From contig NZ_JAAKEB010000019.1 of the NCBI RefSeq assembly GCF_011038965.1, forward strand, positions 1 to 39,468: a stretch of DNA of 39,468 nt. The letters run 5' to 3'. The DNA comes from Adlercreutzia sp. ZJ141 (GTDB lineage: Bacteria > Actinomycetota > Coriobacteriia > Coriobacteriales > Eggerthellaceae). Positions 31,423-39,468 of this stretch are shown piece by piece; position 1 is the first letter of the stretch; every line of letters begins with the position of its first letter. The position numbers were made by a program, and so were the translations under genes. The notes beneath the pieces are model-generated. The model was given only the letters and a program-made list of their open reading frames with translations, made no database searches and was not told the DNA's origin.

Positions 31423-32736
31423 ATGTACGAGAATCTGGTCAGACATACTCCCAAAATCAACCAGCAGCTTGCTCGATACGGGGTGAAGTTCGGCATCTAT
31501 AAGGACAACGTGTTCTCGGAGCGCCTGTTTCCCTTCGACGCCGTTCCCCGCATCATTTCTGCCGAAGCGTGGGATGTGCTCGAGCGCGGGCTTATCCAGC
31601 GCGTTGATGCGCTGAACGCCTACCTGCGCGACTTGTACGGTGATAAGCAGATCATCGCCGACGGGGTGGTTCCGCAGGATTTCGCGTTTGCGTCGAGCGG
31701 GTATTTGCCACAGTGCGAGGGCATTGTGCCACCAAAGGGTATTTACAGTCATATTTCCGGCATCGACCTGGTTGAGGGCGACGATGGGGAATGGTACGTG
31801 CTTGAAGACAATCTGCGCATACCGTCGGGCGCATCGTATCCGCTGGTCGCGCGCAATTTGTGTCGCCGATGTGATGCCGAGACGTTCCGCGGATCGGCCA
31901 TCCGCGACAACCGCGACTACGGCGAGCGCCTGCGTGCCGTAATGGATAACGTGAACTGCGGTGGCATCAACGTGGTGCTCACACCGGGCCGTTTCAATGC
32001 AGCATATTTCGAGCATTCGTATCTGGCCGAACATGCAGGTGCGGTGCTGGCCGAGCCGAGCGAGCTGTTTGTCGATAACGAAACGCTCTATTTCCGTGAT
32101 GCTACGGCAAACCGCAAAGTGGGTGCGGTGTATCGCCGCTTGTCGGATGAATACCTTGATCCGTTGTGTTTCTTACCGGAAAGCCTGATCGGTGTTCCCA
32201 ACATCATGAGCGCCTACCGTGCAGGCAACGTGGCTATTGTGAACGCGCCCGGTAACGGCGCGGCCGACGACAAAGGCATCTACTACTTCGTGCCGAAGAT
32301 GGTCGAGTACTACTTGGGCGAGAAGCCTCTGCTCAAGAACGCGTCAACGTATCTGCCGTTCTACGATGACGACATGGCCTACGTGATGGACAACGCCGAT
32401 ACGCTGGTCATCAAGGATGTTGCGGAAGCGGGCGGCTACGGAGTGGTGTTCGGCTCGACGCTCGCTCCGGAAAAGCTCGAAGAGTTGAAGGCTCTCATCC
32501 GCCGCGAACCGCGACGGTTTATTGCACAGGAGGTCATCGACTTCCTATGTCTGCCCACCTATATCGGCGGGGAAATGGTGCCGCGCAAGGCTGACTTGCG
32601 TGCATTTGTGCTGTCGGGCGAGAAGACGAGCGTGTGGCCGAGTGGCTTGACGCGCTACTCGCGCGAAGAGGGTTCTAGTGTTGTCAATTCGTCCCAAGGA
32701 GGGGGGTTCAAGGACACATGGGTTCTTTGTCGATAG
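31423..32736 (+). CDS. circularly permuted ATP-grasp protein
   Basis: 437 residues of the circularly permuted ATP-grasp type 2 family (COG2308), predicted peptide ligases. Diagnostic stretches are GIDLVEGDDGEWYVLEDNLR with SGASYPLVAR, VVLTPGRFNAAYFEH, IVNAPGNGAADDKGIYYFVP, VIKDVAEAGGYGVVFG and the C terminus SSQGGGFKDTWVL. The LEDNLR/PSGASY part binds ATP and metal. ATG at 31423 follows GAAGGA by seven bases. The end overlaps the alpha-E gene by 19 bases, so the two are translationally coupled. Substrate unknown; by analogy with the family it joins an amino acid or peptide through a carboxyl-phosphate. Confidence 0.92.
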   Translation: MYENLVRHTPKINQQLARYGVKFGIYKDNVFSERLFPFDAVPRIISAEAWDVLERGLIQRVDALNAYLRDLYGDKQIIADGVVPQDFAFASSGYLPQCEGIVPPKGIYSHISGIDLVEGDDGEWYVLEDNLRIPSGASYPLVARNLCRRCDAETFRGSAIRDNRDYGERLRAVMDNVNCGGINVVLTPGRFNAAYFEHSYLAEHAGAVLAEPSELFVDNETLYFRDATANRKVGAVYRRLSDEYLDPLCFLPESLIGVPNIMSAYRAGNVAIVNAPGNGAADDKGIYYFVPKMVEYYLGEKPLLKNASTYLPFYDDDMAYVMDNADTLVIKDVAEAGGYGVVFGSTLAPEKLEELKALIRREPRRFIAQEVIDFLCLPTYIGGEMVPRKADLRAFVLSGEKTSVWPSGLTRYSREEGSSVVNSSQGGGFKDTWVLCR

Positions 32737-33401
32737 AGAAGGTTGAACACCTGCTGTGGTTGGGCCGTTACGTCGAACGCAGCTACACCACACTGCGGTT
32801 CATCTTGTCAACCTATGATGCCGCACTCGATTCGCTCGAGGGAAACTGGAAAGGTCAGCTCGAAGAGCTGGGTTTTGATGCGAGCAACGATGATCCGCTG
32901 TCGTTCTTCAACAACTGCTTGTTCGATTTAAGCAACGCGTCATCGCTGAAGTACTCCATGAATGCAGCGTACGACAACGCTGTGCTGCTGCGCGACGTAA
33001 TAGGAACGGAAAGCATCGCCTATGTGCAGATGGCGGCCGATGCGGTTGACGCTGCCGAAGTGTCTGACGCGCCGCTACTCGACCTGCAGCTGGTGCTCGA
33101 TTACATTATGGCGTTCAAGGGCTGCGTTGATGACTATATTGCCGATGATTCGGCGCGCAATATTATCAAGAGCGGTATTAGCGTTGAGCGCTTAGACTTG
33201 TATACGCGCCTGTCGTTTCGGCTTGACCGGTTGCCGAAGGAAACGCATCGGTTGGCCGGCCGCATCGACCGTATTGGTATACCGTACAACAAAGACGCGT
33301 TCAAGCGAGTGATTGCCTGTGTGTTTGATCAGGGGTTTCCTGAGAATATGACCTACGAGCGTTTGGGTGACTTGCTTGCTGACATAGCGGGCATCTTCTA
33401 A
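32718..33401 (+). CDS. alpha-E domain protein (DUF403 family)
   Basis: 227 residues of the all-helical alpha-E family (COG2307). The opening LSIEKVEHLLWLGRYVERSYTTLR, read as SIEKVEHLLWLGRYVERS, is the hallmark of the family. Usual members are about 310 residues, so this copy is short by roughly 80, with the late helices FRLDRLPKETHRLAGRID retained. It always sits with the permuted ATP-grasp and the transglutaminase in bacteria, and may act as scaffold or substrate carrier. AGGAGGGGGG is the ribosome site. Confidence 0.88.
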   Translation: MGSLSIEKVEHLLWLGRYVERSYTTLRFILSTYDAALDSLEGNWKGQLEELGFDASNDDPLSFFNNCLFDLSNASSLKYSMNAAYDNAVLLRDVIGTESIAYVQMAADAVDAAEVSDAPLLDLQLVLDYIMAFKGCVDDYIADDSARNIIKSGISVERLDLYTRLSFRLDRLPKETHRLAGRIDRIGIPYNKDAFKRVIACVFDQGFPENMTYERLGDLLADIAGIF

Positions 33402-33410
33402 GGAGGGTTT

Positions 33411-34202
33411 GTGCGGATACTTTCGTTCTCCTTCGAAACGACGCTGCAGTTCAGCGATCCGGTAAGTGAGCACAGCTTCGTGCTGCGCTGCTTACCGAAA
33501 AGCTGTGCTTCGCAGACGGTGCTTGACTCTCAAATTATCATCACGCCGCATACGACCGTTGCCGCGCAGGTTGACGGGTTCGGCAATTTGTTACAGGTAG
33601 GTCGCATCGCTGAGCCTCACAGCGAATTTAACTTCATATCGTCGGGTATGGTGGTGGTCGACACCGAGAACTGTTCGGCGGAACCGGCGCATCCCATGTT
33701 CCTTCGCGATTCGAGTTTTGCGGCAACAAGCGGGGCTATCCGCACTTTCGCAGCCGATGCGTTACGGGTGGCGTGCAATGCGCCAGCGTGGGATAAGGCG
33801 ATGAAGCTATCTCATGCCTTGTACGAGCATCTATCTTACAAGCCGGGCGCTACCGACGTGTCAACGACGGCTGCTGAGGCGTTCGAGCTGGGATGCGGCG
33901 TGTGTCAAGATTACGCACATATTCTTATTGCTGCCTGCCGTGCGGAAGGTATCTGTGCGCGCTATGTGAACGGCCTGATTGTGGGGGAAGGGGCTACACA
34001 TGCGTGGGTGGAAGTACACGATGGCGACCATTGGCGCGGTATTGATCCCACACATGACCGTGCGGTGACCGATGAGTACATTGCGCTGTCGCGCGGCCGC
34101 GACTTCTCGGATTGCGCTATCGAGTCCGGCGTGTTTCGCGGTGGGGCGCAACAGAGCCAGAACGTCATCGTACACGTAGTCGACCAGGCATCTCGTCTGT
34201 AA
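33411..34202 (+). CDS. transglutaminase-like cysteine peptidase family protein
   Basis: 263 residues. An N-terminal beta-rich domain (about 1-110, the bacterial transglutaminase N-domain) is followed by the transglutaminase-like core. The triad is visible: Cys165 in GCGVCQDYAH, His197 in GATHAWVEV and Asp212 in GIDPTHD. Probably a protease or amide-modifying enzyme acting on the product of the ATP-grasp protein. No signal peptide. The GTG start has AAGGAGGG five bases ahead and lies nine bases after the alpha-E stop. Confidence 0.93.
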   Translation: MRILSFSFETTLQFSDPVSEHSFVLRCLPKSCASQTVLDSQIIITPHTTVAAQVDGFGNLLQVGRIAEPHSEFNFISSGMVVVDTENCSAEPAHPMFLRDSSFAATSGAIRTFAADALRVACNAPAWDKAMKLSHALYEHLSYKPGATDVSTTAAEAFELGCGVCQDYAHILIAACRAEGICARYVNGLIVGEGATHAWVEVHDGDHWRGIDPTHDRAVTDEYIALSRGRDFSDCAIESGVFRGGAQQSQNVIVHVVDQASRL

Positions 34203-34251
34203 CAATCGCCTGTAAAGGCTGCAAAGGTGTGATGCACACGAAGTACGCCTG

Positions 34252-36729
34252 CTACTGGAGCGTGTACCAAAGGTTGCTTCTAATAAGACCCCTGTTGAAC
34301 AGGTTGTCGTATTGTAAGATGCGCAGGTTTTGCAGTCGCTCTTCAGCAGTGGCTGCAAACTCGCTCTCGCTGCCTTCGCCGTTGAAGCGATGCCAAGTGC
34401 CGTCGGCAAGCAGGTATCCGTTTAGGTTGATCGCGGGTATCAGCTGGCTGGTTTCAGCGAGGCAGCTCTGATACGGCGTAAGCGGCAGCCCCGCCGCACC
34501 TAGCAGTCTCACTCCAAGATAGTTGAGACTGATTCTGTTGGTATGCGTCTCACCTTCGGGAAGTGTTGGTTCGTAAGGCTCGTCAGATCTTTCTTCACTG
34601 GTGTTTTCGCTGGTTTCATCGCCTTCGCCTTCGGTGTTGTTATCGACACTGTCTTCGAAAGCGTATTCCTCGCTGCTTTCTTCCTCATTGTCTTGCACGG
34701 CGTTTCTGCCGAGAGTTCGTTGCAGCTCAACAAAGTCGGTCGGCTCGATCTGATGATCTAGCTTTGAGCGTGCGCTCGCGTTTGCCCAGATCATGTATGG
34801 AGTATTCCAGCATTCCTGCAGCGTTTCGAGGTCGGCACTACCAATTCGCTGGCCGTCGTGCGTTTCTTCCCATAAAGCTTCGGTGAACCCTGGTTGGTGG
34901 TCGCCGAAAAAGCACAGCACAATAGGTCGCTCGGTTAGCTCGAGTGCTTCTAAGAAGTCAAGCAAATCGAGTTGCGACTGCCTGACAACGCTTGCATATT
35001 CGCTGAGTTCGGGTGCGGTTGTGCCAGATGGAGTATCCACGTTCAGGCTCACATCATGAGGAACACCTTTTTCGTAGCCGCCATGGTTTTGCATGGTCAC
35101 GTCGAAGATGAACTGGGGCTGCGTGTTCGCTTCAAGCATTTCGAGGATAACGTTGTAGGTTTCCTTGTCGGCGACCATGTCACGTAGCGTTTCGGCACCT
35201 TCGAATGATTCAATGCTGGTGAAACTGTCGAAGCCAAGCTGCTGGTAGATACGGTCACGTCGCCAGTTGGTCGCCTCATTGGGATGGATGGCGTGCGTTG
35301 CGTAGCCTAGGTTCGAGAAATACGACACCAGGCTTTCGGTTCCTTCGAGGTTATACTGAACGTACGGGTACGCACCGGCACCCAGAAAACCATTGGTTGA
35401 GCAGGTAAGGAATTCGAACTCGCTGTTGCAGGTGCCGCCACCTTTGGCCGACACATAGGTATAACCGCTCTCTATGGCCCCTTGTGCCAGCTGGTAATAT
35501 AGTTCGGGTTTTGCCTCGGATGCTTCGAGTGTTGGAAACGATGACAAGTCGGAAAACGACTCATTCATGATGGCGATAACCGTAGGCGCTCCCTCTCCAG
35601 CTACCCCGGCGACTCCGGTGACCTCGGCGCCGTCTGTAGCTACAGCGGGACTCATCGCCTGCTTAGCTGCCAGGTCTGGCTCAAGCTGATCGGCGTAGGC
35701 GAGGGCGGGGGCTAGTGCGGTGTTATCCGGCGCTGATTCGATTGACAATGCAGTGCTTTGCTGGGTCAGAAGAGCGTCGGCGTTCGGAGGGCTGTAGCCG
35801 TCAGGTGCCTTGGGAACGAGATCCTGCATCTGCTTCATGAAGCATGCAGCTGAACCTTTACTCTGGTAGGCGTCTGTTGCGTTCCAGACGTCAATTTGCA
35901 CGCCAAAGTCCTCTTCGAAATCAAGGTGCTCGAACGCGGTATACGCGCCGCCTACAATGCTAGCTGCTACCAGTACGCTCGCAAGTGCGCCGCCGAAACT
36001 CGCTTTAACCTTCGGCACGTATGCCAGCGCCGCCAAGCACGCGGCGAATACGCAAATCGATTCGAGTAGGGGCCACCCGAGCGTGTAGGAATACCCGCTG
36101 CTCACCGTAAGTGCCGTTGAGAACGCCATAACGTCGGAAGGTAGGATTGGTTGTCCTTTGAATAACGTGACGAAGTAATTTGCTATACCAATGAACAGGC
36201 ATGAACCCAAAAACAATGCGATGGCAGCGCGCGAGCGCTGCAAGAGAACGAAGAGGACGGTAAACGCAACCGCCAAAATAGCTAGGCTCACCAGCACGCC
36301 TTGAGCTTCCATGAAGGGAAATCTATCGTTGTACGGCCGCTCGATCAGGTAAAACCCAATCGGTACTGCTAATACTGCTGCAATGGGGCGAAAATGCTTC
36401 CATCGCGAAAGCGGTGCTGCACTTCGAGCATCTCGCGTAAGGCAAAGCACTCCCAGGAAACCAAACAATGTGCAGCTTGCGAGAGTTGCTGGTACTGGCA
36501 CGTTCAAAAAACCAGCCAGCGCGGCGAGCGCGAGAATAACTGCTGCGGCAACAAAGCCAGCGCAAGCCGCCTTCGACCATGTACAAGCCTTCTTCCACTG
36601 ATGGGAAAACCACTGGCTCGGCTTAATTGGGCTGTCGGTGGCGCATCCCGGTTCAGCGGCGTCACAAGACGCCGCATCGACGGTGCGCGCAGGACAGGCC
36701 GTTTCGGCGAGCGTTGTTTTATCTGGCAC
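34252..36729 (-). CDS. LtaS-type sulfatase-fold membrane transferase
   Basis: About 825 residues. Five or six membrane helices lie in the first 260 residues, then an extracytoplasmic linker and a sulfatase-fold domain. The motif GGGTCNSEFEFL carries the catalytic Thr; ESFSDLS is the first metal-binding region, and CFFGDHQPGF (metal-binding Asp-His) a later one. Lipoteichoic-acid synthases and phosphoglycerol transferases share this plan, so it probably moves glycerol-phosphate units onto a lipid or glycan. A strongly acidic insert (about 676-728) sits inside the domain. I prefer the GTG at 36729; a TTG at 36792 lies upstream of the likely -10 box (36780-36775). Confidence 0.88.
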   Translation of the reverse strand: MPDKTTLAETACPARTVDAASCDAAEPGCATDSPIKPSQWFSHQWKKACTWSKAACAGFVAAAVILALAALAGFLNVPVPATLASCTLFGFLGVLCLTRDARSAAPLSRWKHFRPIAAVLAVPIGFYLIERPYNDRFPFMEAQGVLVSLAILAVAFTVLFVLLQRSRAAIALFLGSCLFIGIANYFVTLFKGQPILPSDVMAFSTALTVSSGYSYTLGWPLLESICVFAACLAALAYVPKVKASFGGALASVLVAASIVGGAYTAFEHLDFEEDFGVQIDVWNATDAYQSKGSAACFMKQMQDLVPKAPDGYSPPNADALLTQQSTALSIESAPDNTALAPALAYADQLEPDLAAKQAMSPAVATDGAEVTGVAGVAGEGAPTVIAIMNESFSDLSSFPTLEASEAKPELYYQLAQGAIESGYTYVSAKGGGTCNSEFEFLTCSTNGFLGAGAYPYVQYNLEGTESLVSYFSNLGYATHAIHPNEATNWRRDRIYQQLGFDSFTSIESFEGAETLRDMVADKETYNVILEMLEANTQPQFIFDVTMQNHGGYEKGVPHDVSLNVDTPSGTTAPELSEYASVVRQSQLDLLDFLEALELTERPIVLCFFGDHQPGFTEALWEETHDGQRIGSADLETLQECWNTPYMIWANASARSKLDHQIEPTDFVELQRTLGRNAVQDNEEESSEEYAFEDSVDNNTEGEGDETSENTSEERSDEPYEPTLPEGETHTNRISLNYLGVRLLGAAGLPLTPYQSCLAETSQLIPAINLNGYLLADGTWHRFNGEGSESEFAATAEERLQNLRILQYDNLFNRGLIRSNLWYTLQ

Positions 36730-36774
36730 GATGTCGCATACCTCATGAGTCGGTGACGTTGCCGTAAAGTAATC

Positions 36775-36780
36775 ATTGTA
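36775..36780 (-). promoter_or_regulatory. -10 box for the LtaS-type gene
   Basis: TACAAT on the minus strand with a weak TTACGC-like -35. It lies 45 bases ahead of the preferred GTG start. Confidence 0.35.
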
Positions 36781-37067
36781 CCGGTTTTGCAAAGCCTGCG
36801 TAACCCAAAAGGAACCAATCGTCCTATTGAGGCATGTTTTGTTAAGGAACGGTTCAAAAAAGGTTTTGAAAAGGTTTAAAGCTTGTGCGGGTATTCCTGT
36901 GAGTGTTTTTCCAATGTCGTTCGCGGAAAAGGGGTGCGCGCGAAGGCAAAAAGAGCTAGCTATTCTGATTGTATGCTCCTAAAATGGGCGTGTTGGTCAT
37001 TTTCCCGTTCAGAATGCCTAACGGAAAGATGACCCGGTTATGTATCCGATCGAGAAGGAGGATTCAA
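36781..37067. other. divergent intergenic region upstream of hppA
   Basis: Contains an A-rich stretch with near-repeats of AAGGTTT (36847-36880) and the leader hairpin of hppA (36995-37034). No reading frame here looks coding, and a firm hppA promoter could not be fixed; TATGCT at 36972-36977 is the best -10 guess. Confidence 0.4.
36995..37034 (+). promoter_or_regulatory. leader hairpin of hppA
   Basis: The 15 bases at 36995-37009 pair with 37020-37034 at 13 of 15 positions around a ten-base loop, ending 33 bases before the GTG start. No known riboswitch consensus is recognised. It could control message stability or translation. Confidence 0.5.
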
Positions 37068-39212
37068 GTGACGTTGTCAGTCGCCTGGATGGCCCCGGTT
37101 TGCGCTCTTATCGGCGTTGCTGTGGCTGCGTACCTCGGGTCGTGGGTCTTAAAGCAGGACCCCGGTTCCGACAAGATGAACGGCATCTCGCTCAAAATCC
37201 AGCAGGGCGCCAAGGCGTTCCTGATGGCCGAGTACAAGCTGCTCATTATTTTTATGGCGGTTGTCGCCATTATCATGGCTGTGGCGCTTTCGCCGTGGAC
37301 CGCTGCTGCATTCATTACCGGTGGCGTCATGTCCGCTGCTGCCGGCTACGTTGGCATGCACGTGGCAACTCGCGCCAACACGCGTACGGCTCATGCCGCT
37401 GAGGAATCGGTGGCCAAGGCGTTGAACATCAGCTTCAAGTCGGGCTTGACCATGGGCCTGTGCGTTGCGTCGTTCGCGTTGTTGGGTCTGTCGCTGTGGT
37501 TGGTGTTGCTCGTATTTAGCGCTGCTACTGGTGTTGATATTACGGCCGAAATTGCTGCCAAGATGCACACCAACATTGGCATGGTTGAGGGCTTCGCCAC
37601 CGGCGCCTCTGCTGTCGCTCTGTTCGCCCGTGTTGGCGGCGGTATTTACACCAAGGCCGCTGACGTCGGTGCCGACCTGGTTGGCAAGGTTGAGGCGGGC
37701 ATTCCCGAAGACGATCCCCGCAACCCCGCTACCATCGCCGACAACGTAGGTGACAACGTGGGTGATGTGGCTGGCATGGGTGCCGACCTGTTCGAATCCT
37801 ATACAGGTTCTATTTTGGCTCCCACCATCTTGGCTGCCACCTTTGGCGCGCTGGGCTACTTCACCAATAGCATCGATCTTGTGTGGGCGCTTGTGACTCC
37901 GGTGATCATCGCTGCTTGCGGCATCATTACCTCCATCATTGGATTGTCTGCCGTGCGTGCTAAGGAAGGTGCTGCCCTGCACAAAGCGCTCAACCGCGGC
38001 ACTTACGTTGCTGCCGGCATTGAGATCGTTATCATCTTCTGTATCTTCCTCATGTGGAACAACTCTGGTACCGACGCTCAGCCGCTGTTCCTGTTCGGTT
38101 CTGTACTGTGCGGTCTTCTGGCTGGCCTTGCTATTGGCAAGATTACCGAGTACTTCTGCTCCGATAAGTATAAGCCGGTTCATGGTATCGCTGAAGCTGC
38201 CGAAACTGGTGCCGCAACCGTCATCATCGAGGGCCTGGGCACGGGCATGCTGTCCACCATCGCTCCTATTATCTTGGTTTCGCTCGCCATTATCGGCGCG
38301 TACACGTTCGGCAACATGGCCTTTGCAGGTGCTGTTTCGGTGACTGAAGGCGGTATTGCTGCTGGTCTTATTGGCGTTGGCTTGGCTGCTACTGGCATGC
38401 TGTCCAACACCGCCATTACCATCGGCGTCGACGCGTATGGTCCGGTGGCCGACAACGCCGGTGGCATTGCTGAGATGGCTGGCCTGCCCGAGGAAGTTCG
38501 CGACCGTACCGACGCTCTGGACGCTGTGGGTAACACCACCGCCGCTATTGCGAAGGGCTTCGCCATTGCTTCTGCTGGTTTGTCTGCCATTTCGCTGTTT
38601 GTTTCCTATCAGGCGACCATGCATCACGCCATCCCGGGCTTCGAACTAACGCTCACTGACCCGATGATCGTTGCGGGCATCTTCTTAGGCGCTATGATGC
38701 CGTTTATGTTTGCCGCGCTGACCATGGGTGCTGTGTCGCGCGCCGCTCATGCAATGGTTGAAGAGGTTCGTCGCCAGTTCCGCGAGATCAAGGGCATTAT
38801 GGAATACGAGGCCGAGCCCGAGTACGACAAGTGCGTTGCAATTTCTACTAGCTCTGCGCTGAAGGAAATGATGACCCCGGGTATTCTTGCTATCGTGGTT
38901 CCGGTGCTTATCGGCTGCTTCAACCCGGCTATGCTCGGCGGCTTTTTGGCTGGCGCCGTGGCAACAGGCATGTTGATGGCAATCTTTATGAGCAACGCCG
39001 GTGGCGCGTGGGATAACGCGAAAAAGTACATTGAACAGGGCTACCATGGTGGTAAGGGCTCTTCGGCTCATAAGGCTGCTGTTGTGGGTGACACCGTGGG
39101 CGACCCATTCAAGGATACGTCCGGCCCGTCGATGAACATCCTCATTAATCTGATGACCATCGTTTCGCTGACGTTCACTCCGCTCTTTGTGATCGTTCAG
39201 AACCTGCTCTAG
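37068..39212 (+). CDS. hppA: membrane-bound ion-pumping pyrophosphatase
   Basis: 714-residue integral pyrophosphatase with about 16 membrane helices that couples PPi hydrolysis to ion pumping. The active-site signature GGGIYTKAADVGADLVGKVE begins at residue 190, followed by EDDPRNPATIADNVGDNVGD. A second acidic site is near the end (GDTVGDPFKDTSGPS). The motif GNTTAA (488-493) has Ala where K+-independent enzymes have Lys, so a K+-dependent type is expected; whether it pumps H+ or Na+ is not decided here. The GTG start has AAGGAGGA upstream; the longer frame from 36969 would run through the leader hairpin. Confidence 0.95.
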   Translation: MTLSVAWMAPVCALIGVAVAAYLGSWVLKQDPGSDKMNGISLKIQQGAKAFLMAEYKLLIIFMAVVAIIMAVALSPWTAAAFITGGVMSAAAGYVGMHVATRANTRTAHAAEESVAKALNISFKSGLTMGLCVASFALLGLSLWLVLLVFSAATGVDITAEIAAKMHTNIGMVEGFATGASAVALFARVGGGIYTKAADVGADLVGKVEAGIPEDDPRNPATIADNVGDNVGDVAGMGADLFESYTGSILAPTILAATFGALGYFTNSIDLVWALVTPVIIAACGIITSIIGLSAVRAKEGAALHKALNRGTYVAAGIEIVIIFCIFLMWNNSGTDAQPLFLFGSVLCGLLAGLAIGKITEYFCSDKYKPVHGIAEAAETGAATVIIEGLGTGMLSTIAPIILVSLAIIGAYTFGNMAFAGAVSVTEGGIAAGLIGVGLAATGMLSNTAITIGVDAYGPVADNAGGIAEMAGLPEEVRDRTDALDAVGNTTAAIAKGFAIASAGLSAISLFVSYQATMHHAIPGFELTLTDPMIVAGIFLGAMMPFMFAALTMGAVSRAAHAMVEEVRRQFREIKGIMEYEAEPEYDKCVAISTSSALKEMMTPGILAIVVPVLIGCFNPAMLGGFLAGAVATGMLMAIFMSNAGGAWDNAKKYIEQGYHGGKGSSAHKAAVVGDTVGDPFKDTSGPSMNILINLMTIVSLTFTPLFVIVQNLL

Positions 39213-39260
39213 TTCCTTGTTGGTGTAATCCGACATAGGTTGGAATCAGGTTGTTTAGCT

Positions 39261-39291
39261 CGTATGCCCCGGGTTTTGCCCGGGGCATACG
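39261..39291 (+). terminator. hairpin after hppA
   Basis: A perfect 13-pair stem (39261-39273 with 39279-39291) around TTTTG, 48 bases after the stop. The stem is very GC-rich but lacks a following T run. Confidence 0.6.
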
Positions 39292-39329
39292 CATGAGATG
39301 ACGCTTAGTTTTGCTTGCTTCGCCGTTTT

Positions 39330-39407
39330 GCCTACGTAGGCGCTTAGCGCCATGTGAGAAACCCACAGGCTATGCCTGTGGTGCGGTAGACGGTTAAACC
39401 GTACCGC
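39330..39407. repeat. cluster of inverted repeats at the window edge
   Basis: Four palindromic elements in 80 bases: GCCTACGTAGGC (39330-39341), GGCGC/GCGCC (39339-39351), CCACAGGC/GCCTGTGG (39363-39381) and a bulged stem GCGGT...ACCGC (39383-39407). No coding frame is present. It may be the leader or end of an element that continues beyond the window, for example the hairpin-bearing end of an IS200/IS605-type element or a structured leader RNA. Confidence 0.5.
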
Positions 39408-39468
39408 TGACATGAGAATCAGAAAAAGGCTTTCCTGTCCTATGATGGGCCTGCGATGGTCCAGATCG

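Noticed and set aside
37149-38627. 492-codon open frame on the minus strand across hppA
   Set aside because: It is opposite a clear pyrophosphatase, its product is low-complexity in Asn, Gly and His with no recognisable domain, and it has no credible start signals.

Overview
The window looks like a chromosomal segment of an actinobacterium of the class Coriobacteriia, most likely the family Eggerthellaceae. This is inferred from gene content, not from a search. The signs are a LuxR-type regulator whose long N-terminal half is a multi-spanning membrane domain, a trigger factor with a Lys/Ala-rich tail, a bile-acid-type short-chain dehydrogenase close to gut 12alpha-hydroxysteroid dehydrogenases, and a moderately high GC content. 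Most genes are housekeeping; a few accessory patches lie between them. Start codons are often GTG or TTG, and most genes have a clear GA-rich ribosome binding site.

Layout. 1-2.3 kb: an AAA-ATPase/PD-(D/E)XK fusion protein and a small membrane-anchored protein. 2.7-9.1 kb: protein quality control and translation (tig, clpP, clpX, valS). 9.2-11.9 kb: a membrane zinc-ribbon protein and thrS. 12-14.8 kb: a patatin-like lipase divergent from a thioredoxin, a degenerate metallophosphoesterase-like membrane protein and a TatA-type protein. 15-16.6 kb: the membrane LuxR regulator. 16.6-19.4 kb: a minus-strand metal-resistance unit of an ArsR sensor with an intact alpha5 zinc site, a free-standing HMA metallochaperone and a P1B-type ATPase. 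19.5-21.4 kb: an MmcQ/YjbR protein and DNA polymerase IV. 21.5-22.3 kb: the SDR dehydrogenase. 22.5-27.5 kb: a tiny membrane protein, then ileS-lspA-RluD-type pseudouridine synthase with 4-nt overlaps. 27.6-29.9 kb: ferrochelatase and coaBC. 30.1 kb: tRNA-Pro(GGG), followed by an apparently AT-richer eroded DUF3791/DUF3990 module. 31.4-34.2 kb: a three-gene cassette of circularly permuted ATP-grasp, alpha-E protein and transglutaminase. 34.2-36.7 kb: an LtaS-type sulfatase-fold membrane enzyme. 37-39.2 kb: a membrane pyrophosphatase, followed by a dense cluster of hairpins at the window edge.

How the genes work together. ClpXP and trigger factor form the usual folding/degradation block. The metal unit is self-regulating: the ArsR promoter has TTGACA and TATACT boxes and a near-perfect ArsR-family palindrome overlaps and follows the -10. 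The ATP-grasp/alpha-E/transglutaminase genes are translationally coupled and probably make or remodel a peptide; the chemistry is not known. The strongest candidates for something undescribed are this cassette (without the Anbu protease gene that accompanies it in some bacteria), the decaying DUF3990 module beside the tRNA, the degenerate phosphoesterase-like protein with a nearly leaderless promoter, and the long inverted repeat directly downstream of the zinc-ribbon gene's -10 box.
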